DNA of 6,745 nt. Origin: Thermoleophilaceae bacterium. GTDB lineage: Bacteria; Actinomycetota; Thermoleophilia; Solirubrobacterales; Thermoleophilaceae. The notes under the pieces were generated by a model. That model ran no database searches. It was not told the DNA's origin and saw nothing but the letters and a program-made list of their open reading frames with translations. Both the position numbers and the translations under genes were made by a program. The stretch spans positions 1 through 6,745 of the forward strand of contig JACCUE010000222.1 of assembly GCA_013812005.1 (NCBI GenBank), read 5' to 3'. The first letter of the stretch is position 1; every line of letters begins with the position of its first letter. Shown piece by piece: positions 1 to 5,293 of the stretch.

Positions 1-541
1 CACCGGCGAGGTGCTCACCCTGGCCTACATGAACGAGGAGGCCCTTGCCCGTACCCGCGAGACCGGCGAGGTGCACTTCTGGAGCCGGTCGCGGGGCGAG
101 CTGTGGCGCAAGGGCGCGACCTCGGGCAACACCATGCGCCTGCGCGCACTGCGCTACGACTGCGACGAGGACGCGCTGGTGGCGCTGGTCGACCCCGCCG
201 GGCCGGCCTGCCACACCGGCGAGCGCAGCTGCTTCTTTCGCGGCCAGACGGAGCCGGTGGCGGGCGAGGCGCTGGCCGCGCTCGAGCGCACGATCGCCGA
301 GCGGCGCGCGGCCGGTGACACCGCGGGCAGCTACACCGCCGAGCTGCTGGCCGACCCGCCCCGCATCGGCGAGAAGGTGCGCGAGGAGGCCGAGGAGGTG
401 ACCCGTGCGGCGGCCGGGGAGTCCGACGAACGGGTGGCGCAGGAGGCGGCGGACCTGCTCTACCACCTGTCCGTGCTGATGGCGTCCCGGGGGCTCGGGC
501 TCCGCGACGCGTACGCGGTCCTCAACGGACGACGCGCCTGA
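1..541 (+). CDS. hisIE: Bifunctional phosphoribosyl-AMP cyclohydrolase / phosphoribosyl-ATP pyrophosphatase (5'-truncated)
   Basis: Cytoplasmic histidine-biosynthesis enzyme. The HisE part removes pyrophosphate from PR-ATP and the HisI part opens the adenine ring of PR-AMP. Reading from base 2, the frame begins TGEVLTLAYMNEEAL, which lies inside the HisI fold, so the gene starts before the window; the GTG at 11 is an internal valine. Numbering from that Val, HisI shows SRSRGELWRKGATSGN (25-40), a DCDED metal motif (50-54) and GPACHTGERSC (64-74). Cysteines 51, 67 and 74 have the 16/7 spacing of the zinc ligands in known HisI. HisE follows at about 88-174: GSYTAELL (106-113), an EKVREEAEEV helix (121-130) and EAADLLYHLSVL (145-156). 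Both domains look intact apart from the missing N-terminus. The product ends with TGA only 18 nt before the antitoxin ATG. In Streptomyces and Mycobacterium hisI and hisE are, to my knowledge, separate genes, so the fusion is mildly notable. Confidence 0.96.
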   Translation, partial: TGEVLTLAYMNEEALARTRETGEVHFWSRSRGELWRKGATSGNTMRLRALRYDCDEDALVALVDPAGPACHTGERSCFFRGQTEPVAGEALAALERTIAERRAAGDTAGSYTAELLADPPRIGEKVREEAEEVTRAAAGESDERVAQEAADLLYHLSVLMASRGLGLRDAYAVLNGRRA

Positions 542-542
542 A

Positions 543-561
543 GTGTTACATTTGTGTACAT
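543..561 (+). promoter_or_regulatory. Candidate autoregulatory operator of the toxin-antitoxin module
   Basis: Two short palindromes lie directly before and over the antitoxin start: TGTTACA (544-550, symmetric around its middle base) and TGTACA (555-560, perfect). Their centres are 10.5 bp apart, about one helical turn, so both face the same side of the DNA. They can also be read as a near-exact direct repeat, GTGTTACAT (543-551) and GTGTACAT (554-561). Phd/YefM antitoxins are known to repress their own operons, and YefM operators carry TGTACA cores, so binding by the product of 560-859 is the natural inference. The last base of TGTACA is the A of the ATG start codon. Confidence 0.6.
547..552 (+). 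promoter_or_regulatory. Putative -10 box for a leaderless toxin-antitoxin transcript
   Basis: TACATT fits the actinobacterial -10 pattern TANNNT and ends 7 nt before the ATG at 560, so transcription would start at or next to the start codon. No Shine-Dalgarno-like purine run lies between hisIE and the ATG, which agrees with leaderless translation. I see no convincing -35 hexamer in the end of hisIE. The box overlaps the upstream palindrome, so a bound antitoxin would block polymerase. Confidence 0.45.
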
Positions 562-859
562 GAGCAAGACGGTCGGTATCCGGGAGCTGCGCCACGACCT
601 CAGCCGCTACCTGCGTCGGGTCAAGGGCGGCGAGCGGCTGGTGGTCACGGATCGCAATCGGCCGGTGGCGGTCCTGGCGCCCTTGCCCGAGGACGAGGAT
701 CCCTACGAGCGGCTGATCGCGGAGGGAAAGCTCACCCCGGCCACCCGGCGCCTGCGAGACCTGGGCCCCCCGATCGATCTCGGCGGGGACCTCTACGGGG
801 CTTCGAAGGCGCTGGAGGAAGTCAGCCAGGAATGGTGGGAGGACGAGTCTGGCGGGTGA
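560..859 (+). CDS. Phd/YefM-family antitoxin of a type II toxin-antitoxin module
   Basis: A 99-residue protein that should bind and neutralise the PIN toxin encoded next to it and repress the shared promoter. Residues 5-41 (VGIRELRHDLSRYLRRVKGG, then ERLVVTDRNRPVAVLAP) are a typical Phd/YefM N-terminal DNA-binding and dimerisation domain. The acidic, helical tail (EDEDPYERLIAEG near 44-56, and ALEEVSQEWWEDE near the end) is the expected toxin-binding part. ATG at 560 is preferred to the in-frame GTG at 554, because the family starts at MSKTVGIREL and the ATG sits at the right distance from the TACATT box. The gene ends in TGA (857-859), 11 nt inside the proposed toxin gene. The cognate toxin is PIN-type, so this is a Phd-like VapB; a more exact name is not justified. 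Confidence 0.9.
   Translation: MSKTVGIRELRHDLSRYLRRVKGGERLVVTDRNRPVAVLAPLPEDEDPYERLIAEGKLTPATRRLRDLGPPIDLGGDLYGASKALEEVSQEWWEDESGG
838..842 (+). promoter_or_regulatory. Shine-Dalgarno site of the PIN toxin that favours a CTG start
   Basis: A perfect GGAGG lies inside the antitoxin gene, 6 nt before the CTG at 849. The next candidate, GTG at 856, is 13 nt away and in the wrong frame. This spacing is the main argument for starting the toxin at CTG 849. Confidence 0.55.
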
Positions 860-1289
860 CCCCGCGGCCAGGCGCGCCTATCTCGACGCGTCCGCCGCGG
901 TCAAGCTGGTGCTGGTCGAGCCCGAGAGCGCCACGCTTCGGGCCTTCCTCGAGCCCATGGCGACGATGTCCTCGTCGGAGCTGTTGAAGGCCGAGCTGGT
1001 GCGTGCGGTGCGCCGACGGGCGGAGGCCGTTGAGTGGTCCCGAGGGCGACTGCTCGACAAGGCGACCGAGCTATTGGATGTCATGGACCTCTTTACCCTG
1101 GACGGCGCAGTCTTCTCCCTGGCCGGACACTTGGACCCCGTGTCGGTTCGAGCTCTGGATGCGTTACATGTGGCCACGGCGCTTCAGGTGGCGCCCCTCA
1201 GGGCCTTCGTCAGCTACGACCGGCGCCAGCTCGATGCCGCGCGCCGGGCCGGGCTCTCCACGGTGAGCCCCGGCGCCGAGGCCGCCTGA
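849..1289 (+). CDS. VapC-like PIN-domain ribonuclease toxin (probable CTG start)
   Basis: Predicted Mg-dependent ribonuclease of the VapC type, acting on cytoplasmic RNA unless held by the antitoxin encoded upstream. Numbered from codon 849, the four PIN acidic residues are all present: D13 in AYLDASAAVKL, E49 in LLKAELVRAV, D104 in RALDALHVATAL and D124 in FVSYDRRQLDAA. The 146-residue length is normal. The first in-frame ATG/GTG/TTG is GTG 909, which would delete D13 and the first strand and so cannot be the true start. No ATG, GTG or TTG exists in this frame between about 789 and 908. CTG 849, 6 nt after GGAGG, gives MAGDPAARRAYLDAS, a natural PIN N-terminus. The alternatives are a one-base error or a mutation that damaged the start: GTG 856 overlaps the antitoxin stop as GTGA but is out of frame. 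The gene uses some codons rare in its neighbours (CTA, TTA, TTT). Its TGA overlaps the trpE ATG. Confidence 0.8.
   Translation: MAGDPAARRAYLDASAAVKLVLVEPESATLRAFLEPMATMSSSELLKAELVRAVRRRAEAVEWSRGRLLDKATELLDVMDLFTLDGAVFSLAGHLDPVSVRALDALHVATALQVAPLRAFVSYDRRQLDAARRAGLSTVSPGAEAA
1278..1281 (+). promoter_or_regulatory. Probable Shine-Dalgarno of trpE
   Basis: GAGG within the last codons of the toxin gene, 7 nt before the ATG at 1289. It supports this start over the many codons that stay open upstream in the same frame, and shows that trpE ribosome binding takes place inside the toxin gene. Confidence 0.5.
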
Positions 1290-2785
1290 TGGCCGTCGGC
1301 GCCCACACGTCGGGGCTGCGCATCGAGCCCGGCCTCGAAGAGGTGCTCGGCCTGGCGCGCGAGCACACCGTCGTCCCCCTGCGCCACACCTTCATCGACG
1401 ACTGCGAGACACCGGTGTCGGCGTACCTCAAGCTGCGCGGCGACGGGCCGTCGTTCCTGCTCGAGTCCGCCGAGCAGGGGCAGCGCTTCGGGCGCTGGTC
1501 GTTTCTCGGCTTTCGCCCGCGCACGGTGATCCGACTCGACGAGGGCACCCTCACGGTCGGGGGCGAGCAGCGCGTCTTCGAGGACCCCTATGCCGAGGTG
1601 GCCGCCGAGCTCGAGCGCTACCGGGTGGCGCCGCTGGACGGCCTGCCGCCGTTTGCGGGGGGAGCGGTCGGCCTGTTCGGCTACGACCTGGTCCGCTACG
1701 CCGAGCCCACGGTGGGGGAGGGCAACCCCGACGCCGTGGGCACGCCCGACATGGCGTTGATGGTGAGCGACGTGCTGGTGGCCTTCGACCATCTGCGACA
1801 CGAGGTGACGATCCTGGCCAACGTGTTCGCGGGCGAGGACGCCGACGGCGCGTACGCGGCGGCGGCGGCGGCGATCGCCGACGTGAGGGAGCGACTGGCG
1901 GCGCCGGTGCCGCGCGCCGAGGCGGCCGGCTCCCGCGACGCTCCGTCGTTCACGAGCAACGTGGGCTCCGAGGGCTACGCGGAGTCGGTGGAGCGGGTGA
2001 AGGAGTACATCCGCGCCGGCGACGCCTACCAGGTGGTGCCCAGCCAGCGCTGGAGCGCCGACTGCCCGGTCGACGCCTTCTCGATCTACCGCGGTCTGCG
2101 CGCGATCAACCCGAGCCCGTACATGTACTTCCTCGACTTCGAGGACTTCGAGATCGCCGGCGCCTCGCCGGAGGCCCTGATCAAGGTCTCCGGCGGGCTC
2201 GCGGAGCAGCGGCCGATCGCCGGCACCCGCCCGCGGGCCGGCACGGTCGAGGAGGACCTCGAGCGCGGCAGGGAGCTGCTGGCCGACGAGAAGGAGCGCG
2301 CCGAGCACGTGATGCTCGTCGATCTGGCGCGCAACGATCTCGGCCGTGTCTGCGAGTACGGGTCGGTGTCCGTCGACGAGCTGATGGTGGTCGAGACCTA
2401 CTCCCACGTGCTGCACATCGTCTCCTCGGTGTCGGGACGGCTGCGAGAGGGCGTGACCGCGATGGACGCCCTACAGGCATCGCTGCCGGCGGGCACCCTG
2501 TCCGGCGCGCCCAAGATCCGGGCGATGCAGATCATCGACGAGCTCGAGCCCGTGCGCCGGGGCCCGTACGGGGGCGCGGTGGGCTATCTGTCCTATACGG
2601 GCGACCTCGACACCTGCATCTACATCCGCTCGGCGGTGGTCAAGGACGCCCGGGTGCACGTGCAGGCCGGCGGTGGCATCGTGGTGGATTCCGAGGCCTC
2701 GTACGAGGTGCGCGAGAGCGAGGCCAAGGCCGGCGCGGTCTTCGGCGCGATCGAGCTGGCCTGCGCGCAGCCCGACTGGGCCTGA
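1289..2785 (+). CDS. trpE: Anthranilate synthase component I
   Basis: Uses chorismate and ammonia (delivered from glutamine by TrpG) to make anthranilate, the first committed step to tryptophan. The 498-residue length is normal. Residues 29-60 hold VPLRHTFIDDCETPVSAYLK and SFLLES; LLES (57-60) together with NPSPYM (274-279) forms the tryptophan feedback pocket, so the enzyme should be Trp-inhibited. The chorismate-binding domain shows IAGASPEALIKV (289-300), PIAGTRPRAGT (309-319; the family more often has GTRPRG), DEKERAEHVMLVDLARNDLG (333-352) with the conserved His340, LPAGTLSGAPKIRAM (399-413) and AGGGIV (460-465). The start is the ATG that overlaps the toxin stop (TGATG). The frame stays open upstream to 1034, but that is only a shadow of the PIN gene. 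trpG begins 2 nt after the stop. No leader peptide, T-box or attenuator is visible ahead of the gene, because that space is toxin coding sequence. Confidence 0.97.
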   Translation: MAVGAHTSGLRIEPGLEEVLGLAREHTVVPLRHTFIDDCETPVSAYLKLRGDGPSFLLESAEQGQRFGRWSFLGFRPRTVIRLDEGTLTVGGEQRVFEDPYAEVAAELERYRVAPLDGLPPFAGGAVGLFGYDLVRYAEPTVGEGNPDAVGTPDMALMVSDVLVAFDHLRHEVTILANVFAGEDADGAYAAAAAAIADVRERLAAPVPRAEAAGSRDAPSFTSNVGSEGYAESVERVKEYIRAGDAYQVVPSQRWSADCPVDAFSIYRGLRAINPSPYMYFLDFEDFEIAGASPEALIKVSGGLAEQRPIAGTRPRAGTVEEDLERGRELLADEKERAEHVMLVDLARNDLGRVCEYGSVSVDELMVVETYSHVLHIVSSVSGRLREGVTAMDALQASLPAGTLSGAPKIRAMQIIDELEPVRRGPYGGAVGYLSYTGDLDTCIYIRSAVVKDARVHVQAGGGIVVDSEASYEVRESEAKAGAVFGAIELACAQPDWA

Positions 2786-2787
2786 CC

Positions 2788-3348
2788 GTGTCCGTCCTGG
2801 TGATCGACAACTACGACTCCTTCACCTTCAACCTGGTGCAGTACCTGGGTGAGCTGGGCGCCGGGCCCGAGGTCGTGCGCAACGACGCCGCCACGGTCGA
2901 CGAGCTGATCGCGATGCGCCCGACGAAGGTGGTCGTGTCACCGGGTCCCTGCACGCCGGCGCAGGCGGGGGTGTCCGTTGAGGCGATACGGCGCTTCGCC
3001 GAGGCGCGCGTGGGCGTGCTGGGCGTCTGCCTGGGCCACCAGGCGATGGCCGAGGCCTTCGGCGGACGGGTGGTGCGCGGCGAGCCGGTGCACGGCAAGA
3101 CGGCAGACGTCTCCCACGACGGGCGGACCATCTTCGAGGGGGTGCAGACACCGCTCGTCGCGGGGCGCTACCACTCCCTGGTCGTGGACCCCGACCTGCC
3201 AGGCGAGCTCGAGCGCTCCGCGCACTGCGACGACATGGTGATGGCCATGCGCCACCGCGAGCTCCCGGCCGAAGGGGTGCAGTTTCATCCGGAGTCGGTG
3301 CTCACGGGCGCCGGCAAGCAGCTACTTCGCAACTTTCTCTCCCTCTGA
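2788..3348 (+). CDS. trpG: Anthranilate synthase component II, glutamine amidotransferase
   Basis: Class I glutamine amidotransferase that releases ammonia from glutamine and channels it to TrpE. At 186 residues it is a stand-alone subunit, not fused to TrpE or TrpD. It opens VLVIDNYDSFTFNLVQYLG (3-21), has the oxyanion motif SPGP (51-54), the nucleophile Cys81 in GVCLGHQ (79-85), the RYHSL segment (127-131) and His167/Glu169 in QFHPES (165-170), so the catalytic triad is complete. The GTG at 2788 puts the product at the usual family N-terminus and lies 2 nt after the trpE stop. There is no clear Shine-Dalgarno, so translation probably relies on ribosomes finishing trpE. Sequences such as PVHGKTADVSHDG also occur in amphibolic TrpG/PabA proteins, so it may also serve 4-aminobenzoate synthesis for folate; the sequence alone cannot decide that. 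Confidence 0.96.
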   Translation: MSVLVIDNYDSFTFNLVQYLGELGAGPEVVRNDAATVDELIAMRPTKVVVSPGPCTPAQAGVSVEAIRRFAEARVGVLGVCLGHQAMAEAFGGRVVRGEPVHGKTADVSHDGRTIFEGVQTPLVAGRYHSLVVDPDLPGELERSAHCDDMVMAMRHRELPAEGVQFHPESVLTGAGKQLLRNFLSL

Positions 3349-4433
3349 TGCCCAACCCGATCCTCACCGAGACAATCGACCGGCTCTGCCGCAGCGAGGC
3401 CCTGACCGCCGATGAGGCCACCGCGGTGTTGCGCGAGGTGATGGAGGGCAGGGCGTCGGAGGCGCAGACCGCCGGCCTGCTGATCGCGTTTCGCACGAAG
3501 GGCGAGACGGTGGCGGAGATCGCCGGCATGGCCCGCGCGATGCGCGAGCTGGCCGTCAAAGTCGAGCCGAAAGGAGAAAGGTCCGGTGCTCGCGGGAACG
3601 ACGTTCCCGCTGCGCTCCTCCCTCTTTCGCCTCTGGTCGACACTGCGGGAACCGGGGGAGGACGGCCCACGTTCAACGTGTCCACCACCGCGGCGTTCGT
3701 CGCCGCCGGGGCAGGCTGCCGGGTGGCCAAGCACGGCAACCGCTCGGCCACCGGCCAGTCCGGGTCGGCGGACGTGCTGGAGGCGCTGGGTGCGCGCATC
3801 GACCTCGAACCCGAGGACGTGGCCCGCTGCATCGACGAGGTGGGGTTCGGATTCATGTTCGCACCGCACCACCATCCGGCCATGAAGCACGTCGTGGGCG
3901 TGCGAAAGGAGCTGGCGGTGCGTACGATCTTCAACTTCCTGGGACCTCTGACCAACCCGGCCGGTGCCACCCGGCAGCTGATCGGCGTCTCCGACGGCCG
4001 CTTCCTCGACATCGTGGCGGGCGCCCTCGGCGAGCTGGGCTGCGACCATGCGCTCGTGGTGGCCAGCGACGACGGGCTCGACGAGCTGAGCATCTCCGCC
4101 CCGACGCGCGTGGTGGAGCTGCTTGACGGCCGGATCGAGGCCCACCGGGTAACGCCCGAGTCGGTCGGCCTGACCCCCGCCCCACAGGACGCGGTGGCGG
4201 CCGGCACCCCCGAGAAGAACGCCGGGGTGGCCCGCCGCGTGTTCGATGGAGGACCGGGGCCCGAGCGCGACCTGACGGTGCTCAACGCCGGAGCCGCGAT
4301 CTACGTGGCCGGGCGCGCGGACTCGATCGAGCAGGGGGTGCGCGCGGCCGAGGAGGCGATCGACTCGGGCGCTGCGCGCGACGTGCTCGAGCGGTTCGTG
4401 TCGCGCACGCGAGACACCGGAGGCTCTCCATGA
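3348..4433 (+). CDS. trpD: Anthranilate phosphoribosyltransferase (with an unusual internal insertion)
   Basis: Transfers phosphoribose from PRPP to anthranilate. The N-terminal helical domain (about 1-72) is followed by the PRPP-binding domain: DTAGTGGG (98-105), NVST (110-113), KHGNR (128-132), SGSADVLEALG (138-148), FAPHHHPAMKHV (171-182), VRTIFNFLGPLTNPA (191-205) and DDGLDE (241-246), the acidic metal site. All main motifs are present, so the enzyme is probably active. Two oddities stand out. The glycine loop reads GTGGGRPTFN where most relatives have GTGGD plus one more residue. Residues 75-95 (KGERSG...LPLSP) also form an extra segment between VKVEP and LVDTAGTGG, encoded by a palindromic DNA stretch with different codon use. 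Total length is 361, somewhat above the usual 335-345. The ATG overlaps the trpG stop (TGATG); no Shine-Dalgarno is visible, suggesting coupled translation. Confidence 0.96.
   Translation: MPNPILTETIDRLCRSEALTADEATAVLREVMEGRASEAQTAGLLIAFRTKGETVAEIAGMARAMRELAVKVEPKGERSGARGNDVPAALLPLSPLVDTAGTGGGRPTFNVSTTAAFVAAGAGCRVAKHGNRSATGQSGSADVLEALGARIDLEPEDVARCIDEVGFGFMFAPHHHPAMKHVVGVRKELAVRTIFNFLGPLTNPAGATRQLIGVSDGRFLDIVAGALGELGCDHALVVASDDGLDELSISAPTRVVELLDGRIEAHRVTPESVGLTPAPQDAVAAGTPEKNAGVARRVFDGGPGPERDLTVLNAGAAIYVAGRADSIEQGVRAAEEAIDSGAARDVLERFVSRTRDTGGSP
3568..3629. repeat. 62-bp imperfect palindrome inside trpD, REP/RPE-like
   Basis: The core is a perfect 8-bp stem, GCGGGAAC (3592-3599) and GTTCCCGC (3603-3610), with a GAC loop. 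Outer arms also pair: CGAAAG (3568-3573) with CTTTCG (3624-3629), and GGTGC (3585-3589) with GCGCT (3612-3616) using G-T pairs. The left arm holds a 13-nt pure purine run (3569-3581) and the right arm a 14-nt pure pyrimidine run (3615-3628). The element almost exactly covers the 21 extra trpD codons (3570-3632). Ten of those 21 codons end in A or T, against very few in the flanking gene. This resembles in-frame palindromic elements such as those of Rickettsia, but no family can be assigned from a single copy. Confidence 0.6.
4419..4423 (+). promoter_or_regulatory. Strong Shine-Dalgarno of trpC
   Basis: GGAGG at the end of trpD, 6 nt before the trpC ATG at 4430. It is the clearest ribosome binding site within the trp cluster and fixes the start within the ATGA overlap. 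Confidence 0.75.
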
Positions 4434-5233
4434 ACCCGCGGCTCGAGGGCCTTGTCGCGGCCACCCGTCAGTCCCTGGCCCGCCGCGCCGCGGAGGTCCC
4501 GCTCGCCGACGTCGAACGCGCCGCTGCGCAAAGGGGCAGCGAGGGCCGGCCGTTCGCCGAGGCGCTCGCGCGCCCCGGCACCTCGCTGATCGCCGAGCAC
4601 AAGCGCCGGTCTCCCTCCGCCGGGGCGATCCGCCCCGCGGGCAGCTGCGCCGAGCTGGTGCAGGCCTACGCCCGCGGCGGCGCCGCGGCCCTCTCCATCC
4701 TCACCGAGGAAGAGCACTTCGGCGGCTCTCTCGACGATCTCCGCGAGGCGCGCTCGGCCACCGAGCTGCCGATCCTGCGCAAGGACTTCGCGGTGGACCC
4801 GTACATGCTGTTCGAGGCCAAGGCGGCGGGCGCCGACGCGGTGCTGCTCGTGGTCGGAGCGATGGACGCGAAGGATCTCGCGTCGCTGTACTCGCTTGCG
4901 GGCGACCTCGATCTCGACGCCGTGGTGGAGGTCTCCGACGACGACGAGCTCGACCTGGCGCTGGGGATAGACGCCGACGTGATCGGCATCAACAACCGCG
5001 ATCTCGAGGACTTCACCGTCGACATCACGCGCACCTACGATCTGCTGGCGGACGTGCCCGCCGGGAAGACCGTGGTCTCCGAGTCCGGGATCGTCCATCG
5101 GGAGCAGATCGAGGAGCTGGAGCGGGTGGGCGTCGATGCCGTGCTGGTGGGCGAGACCGTGATGCGCGCCGCCGATCCGGAGCTGGCGGTGCGCACGCTC
5201 GTCGGCGAGCCTGATCCCGCTGCGCCAACCTGA
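4430..5233 (+). CDS. trpC: Indole-3-glycerol phosphate synthase
   Basis: Closes the indole ring: converts carboxyphenylamino-deoxyribulose phosphate to indole-3-glycerol phosphate. It is a 267-residue single-domain (beta/alpha)8 barrel with no fused TrpF. The active-site signatures are in order: LIAEHKRRSPSAG (53-65) with Glu56 and Lys58, ILRKDF (115-120) with the general acid Lys118, VVEV (165-168) with Glu167, GINNRDL (186-192) with Asn188, VVSESGI (215-221) and VLVGET (238-243). Most relatives have a hydrophobic residue between Glu56 and Lys58 where this one has His57. The ATG overlaps the trpD stop as ATGA and follows a perfect GGAGG. This is the last trp gene of the cluster; trpF, trpB and trpA are absent up to the end of the window and must lie elsewhere. 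Confidence 0.97.
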   Translation: MNPRLEGLVAATRQSLARRAAEVPLADVERAAAQRGSEGRPFAEALARPGTSLIAEHKRRSPSAGAIRPAGSCAELVQAYARGGAAALSILTEEEHFGGSLDDLREARSATELPILRKDFAVDPYMLFEAKAAGADAVLLVVGAMDAKDLASLYSLAGDLDLDAVVEVSDDDELDLALGIDADVIGINNRDLEDFTVDITRTYDLLADVPAGKTVVSESGIVHREQIEELERVGVDAVLVGETVMRAADPELAVRTLVGEPDPAAPT

Positions 5234-5237
5234 TCCG

Positions 5238-5263
5238 GCCCCGAGCCGGCGACCCGCCGGGGC
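5238..5263 (+). terminator. GC-rich hairpin after trpC, possible terminator without a T-run
   Basis: GCCCCG (5238-5243) can pair with CGGGGC (5258-5263). An alternative fold pairs CCGGC (5246-5250) with GCCGG (5256-5260) around a GACCC loop. No T-tract follows, so it is not a classic intrinsic terminator. It lies in the only sizeable gap after the trp genes, before an unrelated operon with its own promoter-like box, which is why termination is the likely role. Confidence 0.35.
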
Positions 5264-5264
5264 G

Positions 5265-5280
5265 AGGGGCGACGTCCCCT
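5265..5280 (+). repeat. Small inverted repeat just upstream of moxR
   Basis: AGGGG (5265-5269) pairs perfectly with CCCCT (5276-5280) around a six-base loop, CGACGT. It abuts the TACCAT box and shares its first base. It could be the end of a trp terminator, an operator, or chance in GC-rich DNA. Confidence 0.35.
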
Positions 5281-5285
5281 ACCAT
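5280..5285 (+). promoter_or_regulatory. Putative -10 box for leaderless moxR transcription
   Basis: TACCAT matches TANNNT and ends 8 nt before the moxR ATG at 5294, nearly the same layout as the TACATT box of the toxin-antitoxin module (7 nt). There is no Shine-Dalgarno between the box and the ATG. No clear -35 hexamer is seen. Confidence 0.45.
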
Positions 5286-5293
5286 CGGGCGCG

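Noticed and set aside
856..858. GTG overlapping the antitoxin stop (GTGA) as toxin start
   Set aside because: It is out of frame with the PIN domain; its frame gives a Pro/Arg/Ser-rich product. It would need a one-base indel before 879, which I can only mention as a possibility.
1034..1288. Extension of the trpE reading frame upstream of 1289, giving a 583-residue protein
   Set aside because: The extra residues are low-complexity Arg/Gly/Pro-rich out-of-frame translation of the PIN gene. ATG 1289 has a GAGG 7 nt upstream and gives the normal TrpE length.
909..1289. PIN toxin starting at GTG 909
   Set aside because: This start would remove the first strand and the catalytic Asp of the LDAS motif, and no ribosome site lies at the right distance.
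1289..1340. Possible tryptophan attenuator or leader peptide before trpE
   Set aside because: The region just upstream is toxin coding sequence, and I see no run of Trp codons, terminator/antiterminator pair or T-box motif.
1214..2416. Long open frame of 400 codons on the - strand opposite trpE
   Set aside because: It is an antisense shadow caused by high GC. Its product is rich in His/Arg/Gly/Val repeats without a recognisable fold, and trpE on the + strand has all family motifs.
3645..3652. A third copy of GCGGGAAC downstream of the trpD palindrome
   Set aside because: It encodes conserved residues of the DTAGTGG loop and has no partner arm, so it is most likely chance.
3285..4285. Two long - strand frames opposite trpD (286 and 327 codons)
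   Set aside because: Both are shadows of the well-supported trpD gene, with Arg/Ser/Ala-rich composition and no motif.
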